Shown: positions 29,586 to 40,980, counted from the stretch's first letter. The stretch: DNA of 64,000 bases from JANQSS01 sp965249735 (GCA_965249735.1 CBDFMS010000025.1:682001-746000); one strand, 5' to 3'. A program made the numbers and translations. The notes: a model not told the origin generated them from the letters alone.

Positions 29586-29799
29586 TGGATTAGGATGATC
29601 TTTAAATTGAGCGCTCGAAGTGCCGGTTGAAGGGGCGTTTGCAGTTAAACCCATTAAGTGTTTTAAGCAGCGTTTCCTTAGATCGACCACATCATAATAC
29701 TGTGGCGAGGAAAAGGAGTTCATTTGAAAGATCGTACATTCGAAAAGTAGAAGGTGCCTGGTGAAGAAGGAATGGGAATAACCACAAAAAACAACTTGA

Positions 29800-32700
29800 A
29801 TGTCAGAACGGTCGGACATCTCGACCATAGAACGGGTTTTTTTCAGCACAAAGGCAATATTGTGCACCTTCATCATTGCATGTATCTTCCATATCCCACT
29901 GTCAGCACAAGACAGGTGTAGCCAGGCCCAAGATATCGGAATTGGCAATTGTCTGACTTTATTCAATGGACCGGCAACTGCCGATGACGGAACTGGCCAA
30001 TTCTGTAGCGACTACGAGAATAACTATTGGTACACCTTTGTAGCCGTCGAGAGAATTACCAGGGTAGCCGTAATTCCCACATATTGTGTGAACAGCGCCG
30101 GTCTTGAAATGGAAATATTTCAAGTTAATGCGTGTACCTTTTTTGATACACCAATTGCATGTGGAGCAACCATGGGCGTTATACCGCTTTCATTTACTAT
30201 TACCACTGTCATTGGGGAGACCTACTACATTATCATCGACGGTATCAGAGGAGATATATGCGACTTTAAACTCAATCTGATTCATGGAGAATGTCCACTC
30301 AATCCACCCGCTTGTGATACGCTACCGGAACCCATAATCCTCGGCCAGGATTCGATTTGTTTTGGTCAGGGAACATTTATTTATGAAATAGATAATTATG
30401 ATCCGGGCCTGACCTATTATTGGTCCATTCCCGATTTGTCGGAATTTACGGATTTAGGCGATGGCAGAATTGAAATTGATTGGACAAATTATTCAGGCGG
30501 TGGAAGTCCTATGGTTTGTGTAGCAGGTGTAAATGATAGATGTATTTTTCGCAAAAGCTGCAAAGTGATCATCAATACTGATATTGGTATTGATTTAGAC
30601 CCGCAAATAATTCGACGTTGCACGCATAGTTTTCCACTCACTTTAGATGATTATTTTCATTTATTGTTTATTAATCAACTTGTTCCTGTTCCGGATGGGC
30701 TTAGAAAGCACTTTTATTTATCCCTGGAGGATTTGCTTAATGATGAAAATGAAGTAACACAACTCGATAGCCACGGAAATTATACCATATTTCTCGCCTT
30801 GAGTATTGGAAATTGCTCGAAAACAGTTTTGCCTGCAGACACGGCCCACATCGAGACAGAATATCTGGATATTGATGTTCAAACCTCGGTGCTCTGTGAA
30901 GGAGAACTATTTAATTTTTCATCTGACATCGAGGTTACAGAATTAAACGGTTATTCCGGCTGGCCATTTGATTCATTATCTTACTATAGCACTGCGGCAG
31001 ATGCTGCTGTTGACGATAACCGGATTCCAATGCCTTATTCGATCGAAGAAGGGGGTCAGTATTGGGCTAGATTTAATACCACCAATGGGTGTCATGATAC
31101 GGTATCCTTTGACATTGAATTTCATCTGAGTCCGGTTTTTACGGCCAGCTCACCCGATACAATTTGTTCCGTAAACGGAAATGCAACCTATAATTTATTA
31201 TCCACACCGTTTGACTTTACCGTTGGGGATTTCTCTGAGGTGTTCTTGTCTTTTTATAGAAGTGAATATAACGCACTGAATGGTATCAATGAAATTGGAG
31301 CACTGGTCAGTACGACCCGGACTTATTATGCGGTAGCAACAAGCTTTTTTGGCTGTAAAAGCGATCCGGTGCCTATAGATGTAGTTTTTGAATACAGTCC
31401 CTATATTGAAATATTTGGAAATGGGGATTTATGTGCTGGAGATTCCGGCGAAATAGTCATTACGACAATAAATACGCCACTTCCTTTTACATTGGAAATT
31501 GAAGATGAACACGGAAATAATTTTATTATTCACGGTAATCAATCCTCGTTTTTCTACTATATCCCGATTTATGAATCATCGGAATTTCATATTGTCGAAT
31601 TCCAACCTGGTGCTCCGGTACATTGTCCTTATGTGACGAGCGAAAATGTCGAGTTTGAAGTCATTCGATTACCCCAGGCTGCTTTGGAAATTGCCACCGG
31701 CTGTGGCCAGGAAACAGGAGTTTACCTGCGAGCTTCGCAAAACGGAGATTTTTATTTGCACATAAGAAATATTATTTCCGGTGCTGCCTACTCTTTTCTT
31801 GACGCGCAGAATAATGGGTTTTTATCCATTCCGGTCGTCGATGGCGATGTGTTAGTGTTGGACTCTTTTCAATATAATTATGAGTGCTGGAGTTATGTGG
31901 CCGATACGACGCCGGCTGTTGTCGTACAAGAACCACTGGAAATAAATAATATTTCTATAGGTGCATGTGATCCCTTGCAAAGCGTGATATCATTTACAGT
32001 TGACGGTGGAGACCCGGCTACTTATATCGTTCATGGGATTAGTGGGGGTTTTCAAAATGGTCAACATGATTTCACCAGCGATCCGTTGTCCACTGATTCT
32101 TACCAGATTGTTGTGACTGATGGCAGAGCATGCGATACTGTTTTTCTTCAAATCATGATAGATTGTGGTTGCCGTACGGAGGCCGGTTCGATTCAAATTC
32201 AAAATCCTATCCGTTGCGAGGACGATCCGATTTTCGTTTCATCCTTACTCGACACACAATCAGTAACAGGTGATATTTTTCAATTTATACTTCACGACCG
32301 TCAGGCACCGGAAATCGGTAATATTATTCAATCGAATTCAAGTGGGATATTCATCTTTGATGACGATGTCATGAATATTGGAACGCCTTATTTTATTTCG
32401 ATGTGGGTCGGCCCCGGATTAAATGGACAAGTTGATACGTCAGCATTTTGCAGTGTATTAACAGGGTCAGTTGAAATTTCCTGGCTTGAAACTCCTGTTG
32501 TGGAGTTATTTGATTCATTATTCCTTTGCGAGTCACCAGCTGATACTATCGTTAGAATTAATTTTATGGGTAGTGGTCCTTACACCATTTCTTATGCAAT
32601 CGGAAATACGCTTTTCGGACCGATTACGACGGCAGATAACTATTTGGACATTCTGATTTCCGGTATTAGCCAAGATGGCATGTTAGAAATTACTGAATTC

Positions 32701-35100
32701 AGCAATGCGCATTGCGATGGAATAATTAATGGAGCCGGCGACATTATTTTCTTACCTTCTCCTGATTTTCAAAATTTGGTCTATTCATGTGCACCGTCTA
32801 AAGATTCTTTTTCTTTTGAGTTTGAGGTGATCGATGGCACACCTCCATACATAATTACTGGTGTTGCAGGTCAATGGCTGGGGAATACCTTTATAAGTGC
32901 AAATCTACCAAGTGGATACGCTGATTTTATTTATTTGGCAGATATCAATTCCTGCTCGACCGTCGAAATTCTAATTGAAAGAGATTGTGAATGCGAGAGT
33001 GAAACGGGTATATTACCTCTGACAGATTTGCATCTCTGTGCGGATTCAATTATTATATTACCATTTACAGTTGACCCGGTGATATCATTAGGTGATGCGC
33101 AAATGTTCCTCATAAAAGATAATGATCTACCGGATACTACCGGAATACTCGATATAATTTCTAATCCGATAATTCAATTTAATCCGGCCTACATGAATTA
33201 TGGAGAAACATTTTATATCATCCCCGTAACGAGTGTTGTTGATGGCAATGGAAATATAATATTAGGACATAAATGTTTTATGCCGTCGGCACCCGTAGCA
33301 TTTACCTTTTATGACGATGCTGAATTGAATATTGAAACGTCCAATGATACGTTGAACTGTGTCATTGAAGAAATTGTAATTGATGCCGGGTCATCAATTA
33401 TTCCAATTGGATATCAATATGAGTGGCAAGTGCTTAGTGGTCAAATATTATCCGGTGCAACGACACTGCAGCCTGTGGTAGCAGAAGCAGGTAGATATCT
33501 ATTCGTCGTGTACAATCCGCTCGCCGGTTGTCGGTTTGAGCAAGAAGTTGTGATTCATGTAAATCACGAAATGGCAGAGGCCTTCATATCGGCGGATACG
33601 CTCTTAAATTGTGCACAACCCATACTCGTTCTTGATGGCCAGGCTTCCAGTTCTGGACCTGATTATATCTTTGATTGGCAAACGGAGAATGGACATTTTG
33701 TTTCGAATCCCGGTACATTGACCCCTCAAATTGACCAGGCAGGGACGTATACGTTATTTGTTGAAAACAAATCCAGTGGCTGTCGTGATACAGCCGAAAT
33801 TACAATCCGGGAAAATTTTACATTCCCCAATGCCGCCATGATTGCGACAAACATTGAGTTGACATGTGCGCTTCAATCAATCGTATTAATGGTTGATACC
33901 TCACGTTTGTTAGCCGAAGACAATGTTGATTGGTTCGCAACGCAAATATTTACGCAAATTTCCCCTTTTGAAATTGAATTATCGGCGCCGGGCAACTACG
34001 GATTCGTTATTACCAACGCTAATTCTCAATGTCGGGATACGGTGGAACTTGAGATTTTACAGGATATCACAGCCCCTCTGTTGGAGTTAGCCGATTCGCA
34101 TTTCGTTGATTGTGTAAATGATATAGTAGATATACGAGTGGATATTATTAATCCTAATTCTGATGGTCATTTATTCCACTGGTCGGGGAATACACCCATT
34201 ATTGGCAGTCCTGATCTGGAACAAATTATGGCCGCCGAGGAAGGGCAATTAATGGTAGAAGTAACCGATGAATATAATGGCTGTTCCAGTGTGGCGCACA
34301 CTCGTGTAATAGCACTACAAGAACCTATCTCTGACGTTGCATTAGCAATTCATCATTCTCCCTGCGGTACTGAAAACCAGGGTTACATACAACTTCAATC
34401 TATTATTGGGGGTACAGCGCCATTTCAAATAAGCATAGATGAAAATGTGTTTGGAGAAATCCCGTTGACGACAGGTCAGTTAGAAGCTGGGATCTATGAT
34501 ATTATGATTGAGGATGAAAATCTATGTCGATTTGATACCAGTGTTTTGCTTCGCAACCTGGAAAATGTCACACTCGACTTGCCGCCCTTCATTACAGTAG
34601 ATGAAGGAAATCCAATACATGTTATTCCGACGATGTCGGGTTTAATAGATACCTTTTTCTGGTTTATCAATGACTCGGTTCAGGTAATAGTAACGTCACT
34701 CGACCCAATTTTATATCCGGAAGAAGACTATGTCCTGTCACTCATGCTTATTTCCCCTGATGGATGTATTGCTGAGCAAAGTGTTCAGGTTTACGTTCGA
34801 AAGTTTTATAATATTTTTATACCTACCGGATTCTCACCCAATGGTGATGGCACCAATGACAGATTAGTAATCTATGGACCTGAAAAATTGCAGGAAATAG
34901 AAAGTTTTCAAATATTTAATCGTTGGGGAAATAAAATGTTTGAGGCCTATAATTTTATTCCAAATGATCTTAACATTGGTTGGGATGGGATGAGAAATGA
35001 CCAACTTGCACCTTCAGATGTCTATATCTATCAATTGAAGGGCGTATTTAATGATGGCACAATAAAAGAATATACCGGAGAATTTTCGCTTATTCGATAA
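29800..35100 (+). CDS. Gliding-motility-associated C-terminal domain protein (T9SS type B)
   Basis: 1766 residues. The signal peptide covers about residues 1-36 (hydrophobic core LCTFIIACIFHIPLSAQ). A CBM-like/pre-peptidase-like beta domain follows (about 37-165), then many PKD/Ig-like and SprB-like segments with regularly spaced cysteines, and several copies of a GTAPFQISID or YIITGVAGQW type repeat. The C-terminus from about residue 1673 is the type B sorting domain (FIPTGFSPNGDGTNDRL, FNRWGNKMFE, DVYIYQLKGVFNDG). The protein should be exported by the T9SS and may act in adhesion or gliding. No catalytic motif was seen. It is convergent with the porin gene 14 bp downstream. Confidence 0.88.
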   Translation: MSERSDISTIERVFFSTKAILCTFIIACIFHIPLSAQDRCSQAQDIGIGNCLTLFNGPATADDGTGQFCSDYENNYWYTFVAVERITRVAVIPTYCVNSAGLEMEIFQVNACTFFDTPIACGATMGVIPLSFTITTVIGETYYIIIDGIRGDICDFKLNLIHGECPLNPPACDTLPEPIILGQDSICFGQGTFIYEIDNYDPGLTYYWSIPDLSEFTDLGDGRIEIDWTNYSGGGSPMVCVAGVNDRCIFRKSCKVIINTDIGIDLDPQIIRRCTHSFPLTLDDYFHLLFINQLVPVPDGLRKHFYLSLEDLLNDENEVTQLDSHGNYTIFLALSIGNCSKTVLPADTAHIETEYLDIDVQTSVLCEGELFNFSSDIEVTELNGYSGWPFDSLSYYSTAADAAVDDNRIPMPYSIEEGGQYWARFNTTNGCHDTVSFDIEFHLSPVFTASSPDTICSVNGNATYNLLSTPFDFTVGDFSEVFLSFYRSEYNALNGINEIGALVSTTRTYYAVATSFFGCKSDPVPIDVVFEYSPYIEIFGNGDLCAGDSGEIVITTINTPLPFTLEIEDEHGNNFIIHGNQSSFFYYIPIYESSEFHIVEFQPGAPVHCPYVTSENVEFEVIRLPQAALEIATGCGQETGVYLRASQNGDFYLHIRNIISGAAYSFLDAQNNGFLSIPVVDGDVLVLDSFQYNYECWSYVADTTPAVVVQEPLEINNISIGACDPLQSVISFTVDGGDPATYIVHGISGGFQNGQHDFTSDPLSTDSYQIVVTDGRACDTVFLQIMIDCGCRTEAGSIQIQNPIRCEDDPIFVSSLLDTQSVTGDIFQFILHDRQAPEIGNIIQSNSSGIFIFDDDVMNIGTPYFISMWVGPGLNGQVDTSAFCSVLTGSVEISWLETPVVELFDSLFLCESPADTIVRINFMGSGPYTISYAIGNTLFGPITTADNYLDILISGISQDGMLEITEFSNAHCDGIINGAGDIIFLPSPDFQNLVYSCAPSKDSFSFEFEVIDGTPPYIITGVAGQWLGNTFISANLPSGYADFIYLADINSCSTVEILIERDCECESETGILPLTDLHLCADSIIILPFTVDPVISLGDAQMFLIKDNDLPDTTGILDIISNPIIQFNPAYMNYGETFYIIPVTSVVDGNGNIILGHKCFMPSAPVAFTFYDDAELNIETSNDTLNCVIEEIVIDAGSSIIPIGYQYEWQVLSGQILSGATTLQPVVAEAGRYLFVVYNPLAGCRFEQEVVIHVNHEMAEAFISADTLLNCAQPILVLDGQASSSGPDYIFDWQTENGHFVSNPGTLTPQIDQAGTYTLFVENKSSGCRDTAEITIRENFTFPNAAMIATNIELTCALQSIVLMVDTSRLLAEDNVDWFATQIFTQISPFEIELSAPGNYGFVITNANSQCRDTVELEILQDITAPLLELADSHFVDCVNDIVDIRVDIINPNSDGHLFHWSGNTPIIGSPDLEQIMAAEEGQLMVEVTDEYNGCSSVAHTRVIALQEPISDVALAIHHSPCGTENQGYIQLQSIIGGTAPFQISIDENVFGEIPLTTGQLEAGIYDIMIEDENLCRFDTSVLLRNLENVTLDLPPFITVDEGNPIHVIPTMSGLIDTFFWFINDSVQVIVTSLDPILYPEEDYVLSLMLISPDGCIAEQSVQVYVRKFYNIFIPTGFSPNGDGTNDRLVIYGPEKLQEIESFQIFNRWGNKMFEAYNFIPNDLNIGWDGMRNDQLAPSDVYIYQLKGVFNDGTIKEYTGEFSLIR

Positions 35101-35114
35101 GTTGTTTTTTTAGA

Positions 35115-37028
35115 CTATCCTCGAAGTAACCATCGAAATCCTATTCGCAACCGCGCATCATAAAGCGGATACTTTTCTACTAAATAGCGAGGGTCATCAT
35201 TCCACATGGTTTGCATATTTTCAATTTTGAAATACACATTAAATTGGTCTACACGCAATCCAATTATACCATTGACCGTATAGCCATATTGAATCGTCGA
35301 TTGTAATGGATAAAACTGACCCGTGAGAGGAAAATAACCGTAACCGTCAAAATCAGGAAGAATCACTCCATCCAGACCTGTATCCAGTTGTAGCCTTTTT
35401 TTAAATACCTTCCACCTTCCCCCTACATAATGCTTGGAAAAATAGGTGGGTAACGGAACGCGGGCCTCGCTACTATTTTGAAGATAAATGGAGTGCTCCG
35501 TGTGCAGCAGACCAATCTGTTTTTTAAATCCAAATTTAATCTGAAGAATGTTGAAGGACGATGAGATTTGTTCAGGCTCCAAATTAGAACTGAAATAAAC
35601 GTGATCTGTAACGATCGTGTTGTTTATTTCAGCTGAAAGACCCAATAAGCCATATTCGATTTTTCCTCCAATGGTATTGTACTTGGCCGGTGAAAAATCG
35701 TGATTATAAATTTCACTTTCCAGACTTCGAAATTTAGTCATTATACCGGTCGGTGTCGATAATTGGCTAATTAAATGACCTCTTATAATAATGTGCTTCG
35801 TAGGATTAAATTGTATCGTACCATTGAGTAGATAATCGCCGGCTTGATCACCCAGATCCAGCGATACGCCGGCATCTATTTGAATTTTTTCACTCAATTG
35901 CTGATTAAATTTCCCATGCAGTAAAAGATTTGAAATGTCTTCAGTCTGAAATTCTTGAGTGTAACGATGGAATTGATATTCAAGATAGGCGGCTAGTCTG
36001 CCATTAAATGTGGACTTTGCGCTTGCACCATAATCAGCGGATACACCGACTAGATTAGAAAATTTCTTGTTGCGCACATAGGCCCGCTGACCGTCTTCAT
36101 GAACACTGTATTGTCGGTAAATTCTCGAGGAACTGTCAGGGTCAGCATATTTATATATAAAGGAATTATAGCGGCCATCATAGTGCAATGAAATCCCTCG
36201 GGTGCTGTTGCTGCTTATTGACCCTAAATTCCATGTTGCGGTGAGTCGGGCTTCTCGTTCTTTGAGTTCAGCAAGGGAACTATTAATTTCTGTTGGAATC
36301 AATGAGCGCTCGTCATATGTCGGATCATCAAAAAACATTTCTGATGTAATACCACCATTTTCTTCTAGCTTAAAATTATTTGATGTATACGAAAAAAATA
36401 TCTTTTTACCGGGGGAGGGCAAATGATACATGCCAAAACCTACACTGGTTTCGCGAGTTTTTTGATGATTATATTCACCGACATCATTAATGCGATCGTA
36501 TTGAATAGAAATCCCGGATTGGGTGTTAAAAGCCCTTCCAAATTTAATATTCGTAGCACTTTTAGTTTGTTGTGGTGTCTGATTGTAGTGCAACATGGTA
36601 TACGCACGGTCGGTACTATAATATTGCATATCATTTGACTCGAGACGGTATAGATCAAGATGATGTACGGCGGGGTCGAATCCTACTTTGCGTAGTGGGC
36701 TCCAATAAGCTGACATAGCTGGTGAACCTGTATTCCCTAACGTGTAATAGAAATTCTCACCTTGAAATGCAGGCAGATGACTCCAGTAATTCCAGATACT
36801 ATCGGTCTCTTCTCGTTGAAGATTAATTGATTCTCCCTGCCTGTTCAGGACAATGAAAAACGATGAATCGATATCACTGTCATTTTCGACCGTAATAGAA
36901 TCAAAGGATGCAATCGTATCACGTGTGAATTGTGCGTTGCATAGTTGGTATACCGACAACAATACCAGACATAAACATATCCTGTAATAGAAATAATCGA
37001 AATTATTGTTCTTATTCGTTCTCTTCAA
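35115..37028 (-). CDS. Putative outer-membrane porin (Porin_10-like)
   Basis: 637 residues. A signal peptide (positively charged start, hydrophobic LCLVLLSVYQLCNAQ, residues about 17-33) precedes a long series of alternating hydrophobic/aromatic strands typical of a beta-barrel. The distinctive N-terminal block includes YYTLGNTGSPAMSAYW and HHLDLYRLESNDMQYYST, and the barrel ends with RLRIGFRWLLRG. This agrees with the Bacteroidota putative porin family. The start overlaps the 3' end of fabI by 17 bases, so it is translated from the same transcript as recN-fabI. Confidence 0.75.
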   Translation of the reverse strand: MKRTNKNNNFDYFYYRICLCLVLLSVYQLCNAQFTRDTIASFDSITVENDSDIDSSFFIVLNRQGESINLQREETDSIWNYWSHLPAFQGENFYYTLGNTGSPAMSAYWSPLRKVGFDPAVHHLDLYRLESNDMQYYSTDRAYTMLHYNQTPQQTKSATNIKFGRAFNTQSGISIQYDRINDVGEYNHQKTRETSVGFGMYHLPSPGKKIFFSYTSNNFKLEENGGITSEMFFDDPTYDERSLIPTEINSSLAELKEREARLTATWNLGSISSNSTRGISLHYDGRYNSFIYKYADPDSSSRIYRQYSVHEDGQRAYVRNKKFSNLVGVSADYGASAKSTFNGRLAAYLEYQFHRYTQEFQTEDISNLLLHGKFNQQLSEKIQIDAGVSLDLGDQAGDYLLNGTIQFNPTKHIIIRGHLISQLSTPTGIMTKFRSLESEIYNHDFSPAKYNTIGGKIEYGLLGLSAEINNTIVTDHVYFSSNLEPEQISSSFNILQIKFGFKKQIGLLHTEHSIYLQNSSEARVPLPTYFSKHYVGGRWKVFKKRLQLDTGLDGVILPDFDGYGYFPLTGQFYPLQSTIQYGYTVNGIIGLRVDQFNVYFKIENMQTMWNDDPRYLVEKYPLYDARLRIGFRWLLRG

Positions 37029-37821
37029 AAAACTTCGTATTTATTCCCATCATTGAAAAACCTCCGTCATGGAATAGGTTTTGCATAGTGACTTTTCGGG
37101 ATAAATCAGAAAATAATATGGCGCAGTAATCAGCGCAATCATCTGCCGTCGCATTACCCAATGGAGACATTGTATCAGCATAATCAAAAAATGTCTTAAA
37201 TCCTTTTACACCACTACCCGCCGTCGTCCATGTCGGTGACTGACTGATTGAATTCACGCGAACCTTCTTTTCTTTTCCAAAGTGATAGCCGAAACTCCGG
37301 GTGAAAGATTCAAGTAGCGCCTTCGATTCAGCCATTTCATTGTAATCCGGAAATACACGTTGAGCCGCAATATAAGTCAAGGCAATAATGGATCCCCAGT
37401 CATTAATTGCATCTTTTTTATACAATGTCTGCATGAGCTTATGAAATGAAATCGCAGAAATGTCAAATGTCTTTTGCATCCAATCATAATTTATATCCGT
37501 ATACGCACGGCCTTTGCGAACATTTAACGACATTCCGACAGCATGTAGTACAAAGTCTACCTTACCGCCTAAATGTTCCATCGATTGATCGACAAGGGAT
37601 TCGAGGTCTTCCGTCGAAGTGGCATCAGCTGGAATGACAACGGTATTCAGTTTTTCAGCTAGTTCCTGAATTTTACCAAACCGAAGCGCTACTGGCGCAT
37701 TGGTTAAAGTGATTTCTGCACCTTCTTCAACACATCGCTCAGCAATTTTCCATGCGATGGACTGTTCGTCAAGGGCTCCAAACACGATACCTTTTTTGCC
37801 TTTTAATAATTGGTATGACAT
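37012..37821 (-). CDS. fabI: Enoyl-ACP reductase FabI
   Basis: 269 residues. It catalyses the NAD(P)H-dependent last reduction in fatty-acid elongation. Motifs: KKGIVFGALDEQSIAWKIA (cofactor-binding loop in the divergent SDR style of FabI), HAVGMSLNVRKGR, and the catalytic Tyr150/Tyr160-x6-Lys167 in LTYIAAQRVFPDYNEMAESK. It is 14 bp downstream of recN and overlaps the porin gene by 17 bases. Confidence 0.95.
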   Translation of the reverse strand: MSYQLLKGKKGIVFGALDEQSIAWKIAERCVEEGAEITLTNAPVALRFGKIQELAEKLNTVVIPADATSTEDLESLVDQSMEHLGGKVDFVLHAVGMSLNVRKGRAYTDINYDWMQKTFDISAISFHKLMQTLYKKDAINDWGSIIALTYIAAQRVFPDYNEMAESKALLESFTRSFGYHFGKEKKVRVNSISQSPTWTTAGSGVKGFKTFFDYADTMSPLGNATADDCADYCAILFSDLSRKVTMQNLFHDGGFSMMGINTKFFEENE

Positions 37822-37835
37822 AATTTATATTTCTT

Positions 37836-39494
37836 TTAATTTATTGCTAGTAATTCTAAAGCGTTCTTTTTAGCTGCAGTCGTCGGTGGATCGCTGCTCA
37901 ACATGATAGCTATTTTTTCTTTTCGTTCAGGCTCGTTTAGTTCTTTTATGGATGTATAGGTGGACCCGTTTGTAATCTCCTTATGCACATAAAAATGAGA
38001 GGAACCCTGGGCAGCAACTTGCGGAGAATGCGTGATGACAATCGTTTGATGTGCTTTACCGAGGCCGCGAAGCATGCGACCCATCCGAAGTGCCGTATCA
38101 CCTGAAACGCCACTGTCAATTTCATCAAAAACCATAGTTGGCAAAGCCATTTCATGGGCAATGATTGATTTCAATGCCAGGGATAATCTCGACAATTCTC
38201 CTCCGGAGGCCACTTGCTGCAATGCCTGCTCTGCGGAGCCGGGATTTGCACTAAACAAAAACGAGACAAGATCTTTTCCCATGTCATGTAATTCGGTCGA
38301 GGCTTTTATTTCAACAGAAAAAGTCGCGTGCGACATGGCCAACTGGTTCAATGCCGATTCTACCTTTTGTTTTAATTCCTTGACAATACCTTTTCTTTTT
38401 TTGCTTATTCCTTTGGCGAGTAATTCTAAAGATTTTTTTTGAGATTTTATTTTATCCTGAATTTCTTCAAGCTGAGCTTCGTCCAATGAACTGGATTGAA
38501 TTTTATTTTTCATTTCACCCAATAAATTCAGTAGTTCATTCGAGTCGTTCACCCGGTGTTTAAAATAAAGTCGCTGTAATTGATCATATCGGTTCTTTAA
38601 TATGGCCAATTCTTCCGGATCAATATATTGCTCGCTGGCGAGCTTGTCCAGTTCATCGGTTATATCATCTAACTCGACTTTGATTGATGCTATGCGATCG
38701 TGCAGAGCTTGAAATGAATCACTAAATTTCGCTAAGTGGCTGCTTTTATACATAGCAGAAGAAGCTATCTCGGAAAGGTTATGCTCTCCACTTGACAATA
38801 TGTTATCTAATTCAGACAATTCCGTCCTGATTTCTTCAGCATGTTCTGCTTTCGTCATAGATTGCTGAATACCTTGATCTTGATCAATATCAGGTGAGAT
38901 TTCTTCAATTTCATTTATTTGAAATTTTATAAGATCATTATCCCTGGAGGCAGTTGCCAGGCGCTCTTCAATAAAACGACATGCTTGAATATTCTTTTTG
39001 TATTCTGCAAATGACAACTTGTAATTATTTACAGTGTCACGTTGATTTGCTAATGTGTCCAGTATGGTCGTCTGAAAATTGTGATTGAATATGTCCAATG
39101 TCGCAAATTGCCGATGAACATTTATTAATTGTTGCGATAGAATTTGCAATGTTTTTAAATTCACTGGGGTATCATTAATAAATGCCCGTGAACGCATGCT
39201 AGGTAGCAATTCTCTGCGTATGATGAGGTTGGACTCGTAATCCAATTCATGTTCTTCGAAAAATGGTTTCAGGTTTAGTGTGCCCGTGTCGAATTCAGCT
39301 TCTATGATGCATTTTTTTTTCTGATTGTAGAGTGCTGAAAGATCGGCCCGGTCGCCAAGTACCAAACCCAATGCACCGAGGAGGATCGACTTTCCGGCAC
39401 CGGTTTCTCCTGTGATGATATTCAAGCCTACGCCAAAAGTGATGGTCACCTGGTCGATTATGGCATAGTTTTTTACTTGTAGTTGCCTGAGCAT
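37836..39494 (-). CDS. recN: DNA repair protein RecN
   Basis: 552 residues from the ATG at 39494. A longer form from 39515 is possible, but family members begin with MLxxLxVKNYAIID, which matches the internal Met. RecN is an SMC-like ATPase acting in double-strand-break repair. Walker A is IITGETGAGKS, a long coiled-coil middle runs from about 150 to 375, the signature is VASGGELSRLSLALK, and Walker B is MVFDEIDSGVSG. Helix-rich ends meet in the C-terminal QTIVITHSPQVAAQG. It is the first gene of recN-fabI-porin. Confidence 0.95.
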   Translation of the reverse strand: MLRQLQVKNYAIIDQVTITFGVGLNIITGETGAGKSILLGALGLVLGDRADLSALYNQKKKCIIEAEFDTGTLNLKPFFEEHELDYESNLIIRRELLPSMRSRAFINDTPVNLKTLQILSQQLINVHRQFATLDIFNHNFQTTILDTLANQRDTVNNYKLSFAEYKKNIQACRFIEERLATASRDNDLIKFQINEIEEISPDIDQDQGIQQSMTKAEHAEEIRTELSELDNILSSGEHNLSEIASSAMYKSSHLAKFSDSFQALHDRIASIKVELDDITDELDKLASEQYIDPEELAILKNRYDQLQRLYFKHRVNDSNELLNLLGEMKNKIQSSSLDEAQLEEIQDKIKSQKKSLELLAKGISKKRKGIVKELKQKVESALNQLAMSHATFSVEIKASTELHDMGKDLVSFLFSANPGSAEQALQQVASGGELSRLSLALKSIIAHEMALPTMVFDEIDSGVSGDTALRMGRMLRGLGKAHQTIVITHSPQVAAQGSSHFYVHKEITNGSTYTSIKELNEPERKEKIAIMLSSDPPTTAAKKNALELLAIN

Positions 39495-39582
39495 AGCATA
39501 AAGGTAAGAACGCAATGGAATAGTAGTGCCTATGTTGAGTACTAGATATTTTTGATTTTGTTGCTTTACTTTTTTCTCTCAC

Positions 39583-40980
39583 TTATCCACCTGCTACCCC
39601 TTGCATTAACATAGCACAGACGATGGCCCCATAAGTTCCTAGTGCGTACCCGACAACGGCCATTAAAACACCCACCGGTGCAAGCGCAGGACTGAAGGCC
39701 GACGCCACAATGGGAGCCGACGCTGCACCACCAACATTGGCTTGTGATCCCACAGCCACAAAAAAGAAAGGCGCCTTGATGATTTTAGCTGTTATCAATA
39801 AAATAATCACGTGAACGGACATCCAGATTAGTCCGATGATAAAGAGTCCAAGATTTGGTCCGATTTCTGCCAGGTTCATTTTCATGCCTATGGTAGCTAC
39901 GAGAATATAGATAAACACAGATCCCATTCGTGATGCCCCGACACCTTCGAGCTGACGGTACCTTGTAAATGAAAGTCCGACTCCAATCGTAGTTGCGATA
40001 ACAATGAGCCAAAAGAATCCCGACATGAGACTATGGAGATTCATACTTGATAAGGTTTCTTTGAAGCCACGCATCCATGGAGCAATTACGTCAGCACCCC
40101 AATGTGCCATCGCAACACCTCCAAACCCGATAGCCAAAAGCATGAAGACGTCAGTGGTAGTTGGTATGCGTTCAATTTTTCCACGGAAGTCTTGAATACG
40201 CAATTTCAAATCTTCAATCGCACTTGAATCAGCTTTCAACCATTTGTCCAGTTTGTCTGACACTCCGGCGCCATAAAGCAAAAATCCCATCCAGATATTA
40301 GCCACGATAACATCGACGACGATCATAGAAGCAAATAGATTGTCACCTACCTCATAGATCTCTTTCATGGCGGTTTGGTTTGCTCCTCCACCGATCCAGC
40401 TTCCAGCTACCGTAGACAAGCCGCGCCAGACTTCCTCAGGAGATGCTGCAAACGCATTTGGGAAATAATTCAGCGCAATCATCAGGGCAATCGGGCCTCC
40501 AATTATAATTCCCAAAGTCGCAGCAAAAAACATAATCAATGACTTAGGCCCTAACCTGATTATTCCTTTCAAATCGATACTCAAACAAAGCAAAATCAAA
40601 GACGCGGGTAGCAAGTATCGCGAAGCCATGAAGTACAACTGCGAATGCTGCTCGAAAGCCTTGAATGCCTTCAATTCACGACCACTATCCTGTATGAACT
40701 TCTGAATACCCTCATACGAATACGATGAAAAATCCGCTGGCAGTTGAAGCCCCGCTTGAGTGAGCGCATCTCCAATTCCACTATCATACCAATGCGGTGC
40801 TATCAAACCAAGTGGCCAGTGAAAGAGCGCAGGTATAAAATAGCAAAGCAACAGCGAGGGGACATACGTATAAAATTTCTTCCATCTGGGATCATCCAAT
40901 GAAGCGGTATAAAAAATACTCGCCAGGATGATTAGCAATAATCCAAGTGTGACAGCGTCATTCGTAAAATATGGAGGCAT
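39583..40980 (-). CDS. DUF819 family membrane protein
   Basis: 465 residues with about 11 to 12 hydrophobic segments along its whole length, so an inner-membrane transporter-like protein. Diagnostic stretches are GLSTVAGSWIGGGANQTAMKE and AVGSQANVGGAASAPIVASAF, the two glycine/asparagine-rich pseudo-repeats of the DUF819 (YjcL-like) family. Substrate unknown. It ends 67 bp before the recN start on the same strand. Confidence 0.85.
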   Translation of the reverse strand: MPPYFTNDAVTLGLLLIILASIFYTASLDDPRWKKFYTYVPSLLLCYFIPALFHWPLGLIAPHWYDSGIGDALTQAGLQLPADFSSYSYEGIQKFIQDSGRELKAFKAFEQHSQLYFMASRYLLPASLILLCLSIDLKGIIRLGPKSLIMFFAATLGIIIGGPIALMIALNYFPNAFAASPEEVWRGLSTVAGSWIGGGANQTAMKEIYEVGDNLFASMIVVDVIVANIWMGFLLYGAGVSDKLDKWLKADSSAIEDLKLRIQDFRGKIERIPTTTDVFMLLAIGFGGVAMAHWGADVIAPWMRGFKETLSSMNLHSLMSGFFWLIVIATTIGVGLSFTRYRQLEGVGASRMGSVFIYILVATIGMKMNLAEIGPNLGLFIIGLIWMSVHVIILLITAKIIKAPFFFVAVGSQANVGGAASAPIVASAFSPALAPVGVLMAVVGYALGTYGAIVCAMLMQGVAGG